The notes beneath the pieces were generated by a model. That model was not told where the DNA came from and did no database searches. It was given only the letters and a program-made list of their open reading frames with translations. This document shows positions 35,028 through 49,800 of a DNA stretch of 64,000 nt, in pieces (position 1 is the first letter of the stretch; each line of letters starts with the position of its first letter). Made by a program: the position numbers and the translations under genes. Location of the stretch: NCBI GenBank assembly GCA_963971225.1, contig OZ020267.1, positions 83,875,648 to 83,939,647 of the forward strand, read 5' to 3'. The stretch is from Melieria omissa. Lineage: Eukaryota; Arthropoda; Insecta; Diptera; Ulidiidae.

Positions 35028-38000
35028 TGGTCACTCTGGCTTAATTTTGACGCCATTTTGATTAAAGTGATTGTGCGTACTTAGGTTCCACAAGCATTTG
35101 ATTGGTTATATAGATCAGAGGTGCATTCTTTCAATCAGTCGTTGTTGTGACAGCAACGAAGCAACACGTGTGGGGGCTGCGCGGATTTTTGTTTTGTTTC
35201 CTCAAGAAATTCTATGTATGAAAAAAAATTAGATGCTTTTGTTGTTGTAGTTTTTGTTTTGGCGATTGGTTGGCCTTTCGGCAATGACAAATGGGAACAT
35301 TATATTTTTTTCACTTATAATTTTAAGGGTCAAGCGAAATGCACAATGTGCTTTCAACTAATTCAATTAATTAAATAATTTGTTTGCATTTTTTTGGGCA
35401 ACTTTAAATGTATTGGTTTTTGCTTTTCCATAAGAAGACTTTGGGCACCCCTGATATAGATGTATCATGTGGTCGATATCACTTTTCCACAACGAAATTC
35501 TCCTGCATTATTTGAGATAGCGAGAAGATTGACCCCATTTATGAAAGCTCAAAACTCCAGCTAGGTTTTAAGGTTATTATTTTTTCTATAAACCTAGAAT
35601 CATCATATTTTACAAGCATTTTATCGATTTTGCAGTAGGCAGCCATTTAATGTCACTCTTGCGCATCGATCTGTTCATGATTGCCTAATAGTAATCAAAT
35701 TATTGATTTAATTTGATAAAGCTGCAATCTCTAGCTACATTTTAAGGGGTTTTTTATTAACGTAACCCATACCGTTTGGAATCTATAAGCACTTTAGTGG
35801 TGAGTGTGTATTTTGTAATAGGCAGTTTTTCAATGTTATCCTTGCGCATCGATATGCTCATTATTCCTGAAGGATAATGAAAAGTTAGGGACCAATATAG
35901 AAAGCATAAGACTCTGGATAAATTTTAAGGGGTCAATTATTAATATGCACTTATGCATTTGGTGTTGACAAGCATTTTAGTGGTTGCACCCAAGTAGCAA
36001 TTTTTTCAAAGTCACCGTTCCAAATCGATTTGCTTTCGAACCTTGGGGTATAGAAGGATGATTGATACCATTATAGAAAGCATACGAGTCTAGCTAAATA
36101 ATAAGGTATAATATTATTAAAATCCGTTAACGGGTCGAGATTTAACAGCCATAATTTCGATCATGCTGCCGGTGGGATATTTTTTTATTTACCAAATTAT
36201 TGAAAGGTGGTCACTCTGGCTTAATTTTGACGCCATTTTGATTAAAGTGATTGTGCGTACTTAGGTTCCACAAGCATTTGATTGGTTATATAGATCAGAG
36301 GTGCATTCTTTCAATCAGTCGTTGTTGTGACAGCAACGAAGCAACACGTGTGGGGGCTGCGCGGATTTTTGTTTTGTTTCCTCAAGAAATTCTATGTATG
36401 AAAAAAAATTAGATGCTTTTGTTGTTGTAGTTTTTGTTTTGGCGATTGGTTGGCCTTTCGGCAATGACAAATGGGAACATTATATTTTTTTCACTTATAA
36501 TTTTAAGGGTCAAGCGAAATGCACAATGTGCTTTCAACTAATTCAATTAATTAAATAATTTGTTTGCATTTTTTTGGGCAACTTTAAATGTATTGGTTTT
36601 TGCTTTTCCATAAGAAGACTTTGGGCACCCCTGATATAGATGTATCATGTGGTCGATATCACTTTTCCACAACGAAATTCTCCTGCATTATTTGAGATAG
36701 CGAAAAGATTGACCCCATTTATGAAAGCTCAAAACTCCAGCTAGGTTTTAAGGTTATTATTTTTTCTATAAACCTAGAATCATCATATTTTACAAGCATT
36801 TTATCGATTTTGCAGTAGGCAGCCATTTAATGTCACTCTTGCGCATCGATCTGTTCATGATTGCCTAATAGTAATCAAATTATTGATTTAATTTGATAAA
36901 GCTGCAATCTCTAGCTACATTTTAAGGGGTTTTTTATTAACGTAACCCATACCGTTTGGAATCTATAAGCACTTTAGTGGTGAGTGTGTATTTTGTAATA
37001 GGCAGTTTTTCAATGTTATCCTTGCGCATCGATATGCTCATTATTCCTGAAGGATAATGAAAAGTTAGGGACCAATATAGAAAGCATAAGACTCTGGCTA
37101 AATTTTAAGGGGTCAATTATTAATATGCACTTATGCATTTGGTGTTGACAAGCATTTTAGTGGTTGCACCCAAGTAGCAATTTTTTCAAAGTCACCGTTC
37201 CAAATCGATTTGCTTTCGAACCTTGGGGTATAGAAGGATGATTGATACCATTATAGAAAGCATACGAGTGTAGCTAAATAATAAGGCATAATAATATTAA
37301 AATCCGTTAACGGGTCGAGATTTAACAGCCATAAATTCGATCATGCTGCCGGTGGGATATTTTTTTTATTTACCAAATTGGTGAAAGGTGGTCACTCTGG
37401 CTTAATTTTGACGCCATTTTGATTAAAGTGATTGTGCGTACTTAGGTTCCACAAGCATTTGATTGGTTATATAGATCAGAGGTGCATTCTTTCAATCAGT
37501 CGTTGTTGTGACAGCAACGAAGCAACACGTGTGGGGGCTGCGCGGATTTTTGTTTTGTTTCCTCAAGAAATTCTATGTATGAAAAAAAATTAGATGCTTT
37601 TGTTGTTGTAGTTTTTGTTTTGGCGATTGGTTGGCCTTTCGGCAATGACAAATGGGAACATTATATTTTTTTCACTTATAATTTTAAGGGTCAAGCGAAA
37701 TGCACAATGTGCTTTCAACTAATTCAATTAATTAAATAATTTGTTTGCATTTTTTTGGGCAAGTTTAAATGTATTGGTTTTTGCTTTTCCATAAGAAGAC
37801 TTTGGGCACCCCTGATATAGATGTATCATGTGGTCGATATCACTTTTCCACAACGAAATTCTCCTGCATTATTTGAGATAGCGAGAAGATTGACCCCATT
37901 TATGAAAGCTCAAAACTCCAGCTAGGTTTTAAGGTTATTATTTTTTCTATAAACCTAGAATCATCATATTTTACAAGCATTTTATCGATTTTGCAGTAGG

Positions 38001-40914
38001 CAGCCATTTAATGTCACTCTTGCGCATCGATCTGTTCATGATTGCCTAATAGTAATCAAATTATTGATTTAATTTGATAAAGCTGCAATCTCTAGCTACA
38101 TTTTAAGGGGTTTTTTATTAACGTAACCCATACCGTTTGGAATCTATAAGCACTTTAGTGGTGAGTGTGTATTTTGTAATAGGCAGTTTTTCAATGTTAT
38201 CCTTGCGCATCGATATGCTCATTATTCCTGAAGGATAATGAAAAGTTAGGGACCAATATAGAAAGCATAAGACTCTGGCTAAATTTTAAGGGGTCAATTA
38301 TTAATATGCACTTATGCATTTGGTGTTGACAAGCATTTTAGTGGTTGCACCCAAGTAGCAATTTTTTCAAAGTCACCGTTCCAAATCGATTTGCTTTCGA
38401 ACCTTGGGGTATAGAAGGATGATTGATACCATTATAGAAAGCATACGAGTCTAGCTAAATAATAAGGCATAATATTATTAAAATCCGTTAACGGGTCGAG
38501 ATTTAACAGCCATAATTTCGATCATGCTGCCGGTGGGATATTTTTTTATTTACCAAATTATTGAAAGGTGGTCACTCTGGCTTAATTTTGACGCCATTTT
38601 GATTAAAGTGATTGTGCGTACTTAGGTTCCATAAGCATTTGATTGGTTATATAGATCAGAGGTGCATTCTTTCAATCAGTCGTTGTTGTGACAGCAACGA
38701 AGCAACACGTGTGGGGGCTGCGCGGATTTTTGTTTTGTTTCCTCAAGAAATTCTATGTATGAAAAAAAATTAGATGCTTTTGTTGTTGTAGTTTTTGTTT
38801 TGGCGATTGGTTGGCCTTTCGGCAATGACAAATGGGAACATTATATTTTTTTCACTTATAATTTTAAGGGTCAAGCGAAATGCACAATGTGCTTTCAACT
38901 AATTCAATTAATTAAATAATTTGTTTGCATATTTTTGGGCAACTTTACATGTATTGGTTTTTGCTTTTCCATAAGAATATTTTGGGCACCCCTAATATAG
39001 ATGTATCATGTGGTCGATATCACTTTTCCACAACGAAATTCTGCTGCATTATTTGAGATAGCGAGAAGATTGACCCCATTTATGAAAGCTCAAAACTCCA
39101 GCTAGGTTTTAAGGTTGATATTTTTTCTATAAACCTAGAATCATCATATTTTACAAGCATTTTATCGATTTTGCAGTAGGCAGCCATTTAATGTCACTCT
39201 TGCGCATCGATCTGTTCATGATTGCCTAATAGTAATGAAATTATTGATTTAATTTGATAAAGCTGCAATCTCTAGCTACATTTTAAGGGGTTCTTTATTA
39301 ATGTAACCCATACCGTTTGGAATCTATAAGCACTTTAGTGGTGAGTGTGTATTTTGTAATAGGCAGTTTTTCAATGTTATCCTTGCGCATCGATATGCTC
39401 ATTATTCCTGAAGGATAATGAAAAGGTAGGGACCAGTATAGAAAGCATAAGACTCTGGCTTAATTTTAAGGGGTCAATTATTACTATGCACTTATGCATT
39501 TGGTGTTGACAAGCATTTTAGTGGTTGCACCCAAGTAGCAATTTTTTCAAAGTCACCGTTCCAAATCGATTTGCTTTCGAACCTTGGGGTATAGAAGGAT
39601 GATTGATACCATTATAGAAAGCATACGAGTCTAGCTAAATAATAAGGCATAATATTATTAAAATCCGTTAACGGGTCGAGATTTAACAGCCATAATTTCG
39701 ATCATGCTGCCGGTGGGATATTTTTTTTATTTACCAAATTGGTGAAAGGTGGTCACTCTGGCTTAATTTTGACGCCATTTTGATTAAAGTGATTGATTGG
39801 TTATATAGATCAGAGGTGCATTGTTTCAATCAGTCGTTGTTGTGACAGCAACGAAGCAACACGTGTGGGGGCTGCGCGGATTTTTGTTTTGTTGCCTCAA
39901 GAGATTGTATGTATGAAAACAAATTAGATGCTTTTGTTGTTGTAGTTTTTGTGTGTATGCTTTTTTGTGTTGGCGATTGGTTGGCCTTTCGGCAATGACA
40001 AATGGGAACATTATATTTTTTTCACTTATAATTTTAAGGGTCAAGCGAAATGCACAATGTGCTTTCAACTAATTAATTAAATAATTTGTTTGCATTTTTT
40101 TTGGGCAACTTTACATGTATTGGATTTTGCTTTTCCATAAGAAGATTTTGGGCACCCCTGATATAGATGTATCATGTGGTCGATATCACTTTTCCACAAC
40201 GAAATTCTCCTGCATTATCTGAGATAGCGAGAAGATTGACCCCATTTATGAAAGCTCAAAACTCCAGCTAGGTTTTAAGGTTATTATTTTTTCTATAAAC
40301 CTAGAATCATCATATTTTACAAGCATTTTATCGATTTTGCAGTAGGCAGCCATTTAATGTCACTCTTGCGCATCGATCTGTTCATGATTGCCTAATAGTA
40401 ATCAAATTATTGATTTAATTTGATAAAGCTGCAATCTCTAGCTACATTTTAAGGGGTTTTTTATTAACGTAACCCATACCGTTTGGAATCTATAAGCACT
40501 TTAGTGGTGAGTGTGTATTTTGTAATAGGCAGTTTTTCAATGTTATCCTTGCGCATCGATATGCTCATTATTCCTGAAGGATAATGAAAAGTTAGGGACC
40601 AATATAGAAAGCATAAGACTCTGGCTAAATTTTAAGGGGTCAATTATTAATATGCACTTATGCATTTGGTGTTGACAAGCATTTTAGTGGTTGCACCCAA
40701 GTAGCAATTTTTTCAAAGTCACCGTTCCAAATCGATTTGCTTTCGAACCTTGGGGTATAGAAGGATGATTGATACCATTATAGAAAGCACACGAGTCTAG
40801 CTAAATAATAAGGCATAATATTATTAAAATCCGTTAACGGGTCGAGATTTAACAGCCATAATTTCGATCATGCTGCCGGTGGGATATTTTTTTATTTACC
40901 AAATTATTGAAAGG
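35028..40914 (+). repeat. 5-unit higher-order block, copy 2 (5,887 bp)
   Basis: Units are 35028, 36208, 37389, 38569 and 39750, the last being short class. Diagnostic variants include TCTGGATAAATTT (35913), GGTATAATATT (36106), AGCGAAAAGATTG (36700), CCATAAATTCG (37330), GTTCCATAAGC (38627), GGGGTTCTTTATT (39288) and GCACACGAG (40787). Confidence 0.92.
39802..39835 (+). promoter_or_regulatory. TATA-Inr element in a short-class unit
   Basis: TATATAGA starts at 39802 and the initiator A is at 39832, so the 30-bp spacing is retained although the 27 bp that normally lie just upstream of GATTGG are missing. The short class therefore keeps the core element but has a different upstream flank (AAAGTGATTGATTGG). 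Confidence 0.45.
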
Positions 40915-43900
40915 TGGTCACTCTGGCTTAATTTTGACGCCATTTTGATTAAAGTGATTGTGCGTACTTAGGTTCCACAAGCATTTGATTGGTTATATAG
41001 ATCAGAGGTGCATTCTTTCAATCAGTCGTTGTTGTGACAGCAACGAAGCAACACGTGTGGGGGCTGCGCGGATTTTTGTTTTGTTTCCTCAAGAAATTCT
41101 ATGTATGAAAAAAAATTAGATGCTTTTGTTGTTGTAGTTTTTGTTTTGGCGATTGGTTGGCCTTTCGGCAATGACAAATGGGAACATTATATTTTTTTCA
41201 CTTATAATTTTAAGGGTCAAGCGAAATGCACAATGTGCTTTCAACTAATTCAATTAATTAAATAATTTGTTTGCATTTTTTTGGGCAACTTTAAATGTAT
41301 TGGTTTTTGCTTTTCCATAAGAAGACTTTGGGCACCCCTGATATAGATGTATCATGTGGTCGATATCACTTTTCCACAACGAAATTCTCCTGCATTATTT
41401 GAGATAGCGAGAAGATTGACCCCATTTATGAAAGCTCAAAACTCCAGCTAGGTTTTAAGGTTATTATTTTTTCTATAAACCTAGAATCATCATATTTTAC
41501 AAGCATTTTATCGATTTTGCAGTAGGCAGCCATTTAATGTCACTCTTGCGCATCGATCTGTTCATGATTGCCTAATAGTAATCAAATTATTGATTTAATT
41601 TGATAAAGCTGCAATCTCTAGCTACATTTTAAGGGGTTTTTTATTAACGTAACCCATACCGTTTGGAATCTATAAGCACTTTAGTGGTGAGTGTGTATTT
41701 TGTAATAGGCAGTTTTTCAATGTTATCCTTGCGCATCGATATGCTCATTATTCCTGAAGGATAATGAAAAGTTAGGGACCAATATAGAAAGCATAAGACT
41801 CTGGATAAATTTTAAGGGGTCAATTATTAATATGCACTTATGCATTTGGTGTTGACAAGCATTTTAGTGGTTGCACCCAAGTAGCAATTTTTTCAAAGTC
41901 ACCGTTCCAAATCGATTTGCTTTCGAACCTTGGGGTATAGAAGGATGATTGATACCATTATAGAAAGCATACGAGTCTAGCTAAATAATAAGGTATAATA
42001 TTATTAAAATCCGTTAACGGGTCGAGATTTAACAGCCATAATTTCGATCATGCTGCCGGTGGGATATTTTTTTATTTACCAAATTATTGAAAGGTGGTCA
42101 CTCTGGCTTAATTTTGACGCCATTTTGATTAAAGTGATTGTGCGTACTTAGGTTCCACAAGCATTTGATTGGTTATATAGATCAGAGGTGCATTCTTTCA
42201 ATCAGTCGTTGTTGTGACAGCAACGAAGCAACACGTGTGGGGGCTGCGCGGATTTTTGTTTTGTTTCCTCAAGAAATTCTATGTATGAAAAAAAATTAGA
42301 TGCTTTTGTTGTTGTAGTTTTTGTTTTGGCGATTGGTTGGCCTTTCGGCAATGACAAATGGGAACATTATATTTTTTTCACTTATAATTTTAAGGGTCAA
42401 GCGAAATGCACAATGTGCTTTCAACTAATTCAATTAATTAAATAATTTGTTTGCATTTTTTTGGGCAACTTTAAATGTATTGGTTTTTGCTTTTCCATAA
42501 GAAGACTTTGGGCACCCCTGATATAGATGTATCATGTGGTCGATATCACTTTTCCACAACGAAATTCTCCTGCATTATTTGAGATAGCGAAAAGATTGAC
42601 CCCATTTATGAAAGCTCAAAACTCCAGCTAGGTTTTAAGGTTATTATTTTTTCTATAAACCTAGAATCATCATATTTTACAAGCATTTTATCGATTTTGC
42701 AGTAGGCAGCCATTTAATGTCACTCTTGCGCATCGATCTGTTCATGATTGCCTAATAGTAATCAAATTATTGATTTAATTTGATAAAGCTGCAATCTCTA
42801 GCTACATTTTAAGGGGTTTTTTATTAACGTAACCCATACCGTTTGGAATCTATAAGCACTTTAGTGGTGAGTGTGTATTTTGTAATAGGCAGTTTTTCAA
42901 TGTTATCCTTGCGCATCGATATGCTCATTATTCCTGAAGGATAATGAAAAGTTAGGGACCAATATAGAAAGCATAAGACTCTGGCTAAATTTTAAGGGGT
43001 CAATTATTAATATGCACTTATGCATTTGGTGTTGACAAGCATTTTAGTGGTTGCACCCAAGTAGCAATTTTTTCAAAGTCACCGTTCCAAATCGATTTGC
43101 TTTCGAACCTTGGGGTATAGAAGGATGATTGATACCATTATAGAAAGCATACGAGTGTAGCTAAATAATAAGGCATAATAATATTAAAATCCGTTAACGG
43201 GTCGAGATTTAACAGCCATAAATTCGATCATGCTGCCGGTGGGATATTTTTTTTATTTACCAAATTGGTGAAAGGTGGTCACTCTGGCTTAATTTTGACG
43301 CCATTTTGATTAAAGTGATTGTGCGTACTTAGGTTCCACAAGCATTTGATTGGTTATATAGATCAGAGGTGCATTCTTTCAATCAGTCGTTGTTGTGACA
43401 GCAACGAAGCAACACGTGTGGGGGCTGCGCGGATTTTTGTTTTGTTTCCTCAAGAAATTCTATGTATGAAAAAAAATTAGATGCTTTTGTTGTTGTAGTT
43501 TTTGTTTTGGCGATTGGTTGGCCTTTCGGCAATGACAAATGGGAACATTATATTTTTTTCACTTATAATTTTAAGGGTCAAGCGAAATGCACAATGTGCT
43601 TTCAACTAATTCAATTAATTAAATAATTTGTTTGCATTTTTTTGGGCAAGTTTAAATGTATTGGTTTTTGCTTTTCCATAAGAAGACTTTGGGCACCCCT
43701 GATATAGATGTATCATGTGGTCGATATCACTTTTCCACAACGAAATTCTCCTGCATTATTTGAGATAGCGAGAAGATTGACCCCATTTATGAAAGCTCAA
43801 AACTCCAGCTAGGTTTTAAGGTTATTATTTTTTCTATAAACCTAGAATCATCATATTTTACAAGCATTTTATCGATTTTGCAGTAGGCAGCCATTTAATG

Positions 43901-46801
43901 TCACTCTTGCGCATCGATCTGTTCATGATTGCCTAATAGTAATCAAATTATTGATTTAATTTGATAAAGCTGCAATCTCTAGCTACATTTTAAGGGGTTT
44001 TTTATTAACGTAACCCATACCGTTTGGAATCTATAAGCACTTTAGTGGTGAGTGTGTATTTTGTAATAGGCAGTTTTTCAATGTTATCCTTGCGCATCGA
44101 TATGCTCATTATTCCTGAAGGATAATGAAAAGTTAGGGACCAATATAGAAAGCATAAGACTCTGGCTAAATTTTAAGGGGTCAATTATTAATATGCACTT
44201 ATGCATTTGGTGTTGACAAGCATTTTAGTGGTTGCACCCAAGTAGCAATTTTTTCAAAGTCACCGTTCCAAATCGATTTGCTTTCGAACCTTGGGGTATA
44301 GAAGGATGATTGATACCATTATAGAAAGCATACGAGTCTAGCTAAATAATAAGGCATAATATTATTAAAATCCGTTAACGGGTCGAGATTTAACAGCCAT
44401 AATTTCGATCATGCTGCCGGTGGGATATTTTTTTATTTACCAAATTATTGAAAGGTGGTCACTCTGGCTTAATTTTGACGCCATTTTGATTAAAGTGATT
44501 GTGCGTACTTAGGTTCCATAAGCATTTGATTGGTTATATAGATCAGAGGTGCATTCTTTCAATCAGTCGTTGTTGTGACAGCAACGAAGCAACACGTGTG
44601 GGGGCTGCGCGGATTTTTGTTTTGTTTCCTCAAGAAATTCTATGTATGAAAAAAAATTAGATGCTTTTGTTGTTGTAGTTTTTGTTTTGGCGATTGGTTG
44701 GCCTTTCGGCAATGACAAATGGGAACATTATATTTTTTTCACTTATAATTTTAAGGGTCAAGCGAAATGCACAATGTGCTTTCAACTAATTCAATTAATT
44801 AAATAATTTGTTTGCATATTTTTGGGCAACTTTACATGTATTGGTTTTTGCTTTTCCATAAGAATATTTTGGGCACCCCTAATATAGATGTATCATGTGG
44901 TCGATATCACTTTTCCACAACGAAATTCTGCTGCATTATTTGAGATAGCGAGAAGATTGACCCCATTTATGAAAGCTCAAAACTCCAGCTAGGTTTTAAG
45001 GTTGATATTTTTTCTATAAACCTAGAATCATCATATTTTACAAGCATTTTATCGATTTTGCAGTAGGCAGCCATTTAATGTCACTCTTGCGCATCGATCT
45101 GTTCATGATTGCCTAATAGTAATGAAATTATTGATTTAATTTGATAAAGCTGCAATCTCTAGCTACATTTTAAGGGGTTCTTTATTAATGTAACCCATAC
45201 CGTTTGGAATCTATAAGCACTTTAGTGGTGAGTGTGTATTTTGTAATAGGCAGTTTTTCAATGTTATCCTTGCGCATCGATATGCTCATTATTCCTGAAG
45301 GATAATGAAAAGGTAGGGACCAGTATAGAAAGCATAAGACTCTGGCTTAATTTTAAGGGGTCAATTATTACTATGCACTTATGCATTTGGTGTTGACAAG
45401 CATTTTAGTGGTTGCACCCAAGTAGCAATTTTTTCAAAGTCACCGTTCCAAATCGATTTGCTTTCGAACCTTGGGGTATAGAAGGATGATTGATACCATT
45501 ATAGAAAGCATACGAGTCTAGCTAAATAATAAGGCATAATATTATTAAAATCCGTTAACGGGTCGAGATTTAACAGCCATAATTTCGATCATGCTGCCGG
45601 TGGGATATTTTTTTTATTTACCAAATTGGTGAAAGGTGGTCACTCTGGCTTAATTTTGACGCCATTTTGATTAAAGTGATTGATTGGTTATATAGATCAG
45701 AGGTGCATTGTTTCAATCAGTCGTTGTTGTGACAGCAACGAAGCAACACGTGTGGGGGCTGCGCGGATTTTTGTTTTGTTGCCTCAAGAGATTGTATGTA
45801 TGAAAACAAATTAGATGCTTTTGTTGTTGTAGTTTTTGTGTGTATGCTTTTTTGTGTTGGCGATTGGTTGGCCTTTCGGCAATGACAAATGGGAACATTA
45901 TATTTTTTTCACTTATAATTTTAAGGGTCAAGCGAAATGCACAATGTGCTTTCAACTAATTAATTAAATAATTTGTTTGCATTTTTTTTGGGCAACTTTA
46001 CATGTATTGGATTTTGCTTTTCCATAAGAAGATTTTGGGCACCCCTGATATAGATGTATCATGTGGTCGATATCACTTTTCCACAACGAAATTCTCCTGC
46101 ATTATCTGAGATAGCGAGAAGATTGACCCCATTTATGAAAGCTCAAAACTCCAGCTAGGTTTTAAGGTTATTATTTTTTCTATAAACCTAGAATCATCAT
46201 ATTTTACAAGCATTTTATCGATTTTGCAGTAGGCAGCCATTTAATGTCACTCTTGCGCATCGATCTGTTCATGATTGCCTAATAGTAATCAAATTATTGA
46301 TTTAATTTGATAAAGCTGCAATCTCTAGCTACATTTTAAGGGGTTTTTTATTAACGTAACCCATACCGTTTGGAATCTATAAGCACTTTAGTGGTGAGTG
46401 TGTATTTTGTAATAGGCAGTTTTTCAATGTTATCCTTGCGCATCGATATGCTCATTATTCCTGAAGGATAATGAAAAGTTAGGGACCAATATAGAAAGCA
46501 TAAGACTCTGGCTAAATTTTAAGGGGTCAATTATTAATATGCACTTATGCATTTGGTGTTGACAAGCATTTTAGTGGTTGCACCCAAGTAGCAATTTTTT
46601 CAAAGTCACCGTTCCAAATCGATTTGCTTTCGAACCTTGGGGTATAGAAGGATGATTGATACCATTATAGAAAGCACACGAGTCTAGCTAAATAATAAGG
46701 CATAATATTATTAAAATCCGTTAACGGGTCGAGATTTAACAGCCATAATTTCGATCATGCTGCCGGTGGGATATTTTTTTATTTACCAAATTATTGAAAG
46801 G
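40915..46801 (+). repeat. 5-unit higher-order block, copy 3 (5,887 bp)
   Basis: All diagnostic variants of copy 2 recur exactly 5,887 bp further on, and block length is identical. I found no difference between copies 2 and 3 at the positions I compared, which suggests very recent duplication or ongoing homogenisation. Confidence 0.92.
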
Positions 46802-49800
46802 TGGTCACTCTGGCTTAATTTTGACGCCATTTTGATTAAAGTGATTGTGCGTACTTAGGTTCCACAAGCATTTGATTGGTTATATAGATCAGAGGTGCAT
46901 TCTTTCAATCAGTCGTTGTTGTGACAGCAACGAAGCAACACGTGTGGGGGCTGCGCGGATTTTTGTTTTGTTTCCTCAAGAAATTCTATGTATGAAAAAA
47001 AATTAGATGCTTTTGTTGTTGTAGTTTTTGTTTTGGCGATTGGTTGGCCTTTCGGCAATGACAAATGGGAACATTATATTTTTTTCACTTATAATTTTAA
47101 GGGTCAAGCGAAATGCACAATGTGCTTTCAACTAATTCAATTAATTAAATAATTTGTTTGCATTTTTTTGGGCAACTTTAAATGTATTGGTTTTTGCTTT
47201 TCCATAAGAAGACTTTGGGCACCCCTGATATAGATGTATCATGTGGTCGATATCACTTTTCCACAACGAAATTCTCCTGCATTATTTGAGATAGCGAGAA
47301 GATTGACCCCATTTATGAAAGCTCAAAACTCCAGCTAGGTTTTAAGGTTATTATTTTTTCTATAAACCTAGAATCATCATATTTTACAAGCATTTTATCG
47401 ATTTTGCAGTAGGCAGCCATTTAATGTCACTCTTGCGCATCGATCTGTTCATGATTGCCTAATAGTAATCAAATTATTGATTTAATTTGATAAAGCTGCA
47501 ATCTCTAGCTACATTTTAAGGGGTTTTTTATTAACGTAACCCATACCGTTTGGAATCTATAAGCACTTTAGTGGTGAGTGTGTATTTTGTAATAGGCAGT
47601 TTTTCAATGTTATCCTTGCGCATCGATATGCTCATTATTCCTGAAGGATAATGAAAAGTTAGGGACCAATATAGAAAGCATAAGACTCTGGATAAATTTT
47701 AAGGGGTCAATTATTAATATGCACTTATGCATTTGGTGTTGACAAGCATTTTAGTGGTTGCACCCAAGTAGCAATTTTTTCAAAGTCACCGTTCCAAATC
47801 GATTTGCTTTCGAACCTTGGGGTATAGAAGGATGATTGATACCATTATAGAAAGCATACGAGTCTAGCTAAATAATAAGGTATAATATTATTAAAATCCG
47901 TTAACGGGTCGAGATTTAACAGCCATAATTTCGATCATGCTGCCGGTGGGATATTTTTTTATTTACCAAATTATTGAAAGGTGGTCACTCTGGCTTAATT
48001 TTGACGCCATTTTGATTAAAGTGATTGTGCGTACTTAGGTTCCACAAGCATTTGATTGGTTATATAGATCAGAGGTGCATTCTTTCAATCAGTCGTTGTT
48101 GTGACAGCAACGAAGCAACACGTGTGGGGGCTGCGCGGATTTTTGTTTTGTTTCCTCAAGAAATTCTATGTATGAAAAAAAATTAGATGCTTTTGTTGTT
48201 GTAGTTTTTGTTTTGGCGATTGGTTGGCCTTTCGGCAATGACAAATGGGAACATTATATTTTTTTCACTTATAATTTTAAGGGTCAAGCGAAATGCACAA
48301 TGTGCTTTCAACTAATTCAATTAATTAAATAATTTGTTTGCATTTTTTTGGGCAACTTTAAATGTATTGGTTTTTGCTTTTCCATAAGAAGACTTTGGGC
48401 ACCCCTGATATAGATGTATCATGTGGTCGATATCACTTTTCCACAACGAAATTCTCCTGCATTATTTGAGATAGCGAAAAGATTGACCCCATTTATGAAA
48501 GCTCAAAACTCCAGCTAGGTTTTAAGGTTATTATTTTTTCTATAAACCTAGAATCATCATATTTTACAAGCATTTTATCGATTTTGCAGTAGGCAGCCAT
48601 TTAATGTCACTCTTGCGCATCGATCTGTTCATGATTGCCTAATAGTAATCAAATTATTGATTTAATTTGATAAAGCTGCAATCTCTAGCTACATTTTAAG
48701 GGGTTTTTTATTAACGTAACCCATACCGTTTGGAATCTATAAGCACTTTAGTGGTGAGTGTGTATTTTGTAATAGGCAGTTTTTCAATGTTATCCTTGCG
48801 CATCGATATGCTCATTATTCCTGAAGGATAATGAAAAGTTAGGGACCAATATAGAAAGCATAAGACTCTGGCTAAATTTTAAGGGGTCAATTATTAATAT
48901 GCACTTATGCATTTGGTGTTGACAAGCATTTTAGTGGTTGCACCCAAGTAGCAATTTTTTCAAAGTCACCGTTCCAAATCGATTTGCTTTCGAACCTTGG
49001 GGTATAGAAGGATGATTGATACCATTATAGAAAGCATACGAGTGTAGCTAAATAATAAGGCATAATAATATTAAAATCCGTTAACGGGTCGAGATTTAAC
49101 AGCCATAAATTCGATCATGCTGCCGGTGGGATATTTTTTTTATTTACCAAATTGGTGAAAGGTGGTCACTCTGGCTTAATTTTGACGCCATTTTGATTAA
49201 AGTGATTGTGCGTACTTAGGTTCCACAAGCATTTGATTGGTTATATAGATCAGAGGTGCATTCTTTCAATCAGTCGTTGTTGTGACAGCAACGAAGCAAC
49301 ACGTGTGGGGGCTGCGCGGATTTTTGTTTTGTTTCCTCAAGAAATTCTATGTATGAAAAAAAATTAGATGCTTTTGTTGTTGTAGTTTTTGTTTTGGCGA
49401 TTGGTTGGCCTTTCGGCAATGACAAATGGGAACATTATATTTTTTTCACTTATAATTTTAAGGGTCAAGCGAAATGCACAATGTGCTTTCAACTAATTCA
49501 ATTAATTAAATAATTTGTTTGCATTTTTTTGGGCAAGTTTAAATGTATTGGTTTTTGCTTTTCCATAAGAAGACTTTGGGCACCCCTGATATAGATGTAT
49601 CATGTGGTCGATATCACTTTTCCACAACGAAATTCTCCTGCATTATTTGAGATAGCGAGAAGATTGACCCCATTTATGAAAGCTCAAAACTCCAGCTAGG
49701 TTTTAAGGTTATTATTTTTTCTATAAACCTAGAATCATCATATTTTACAAGCATTTTATCGATTTTGCAGTAGGCAGCCATTTAATGTCACTCTTGCGCA

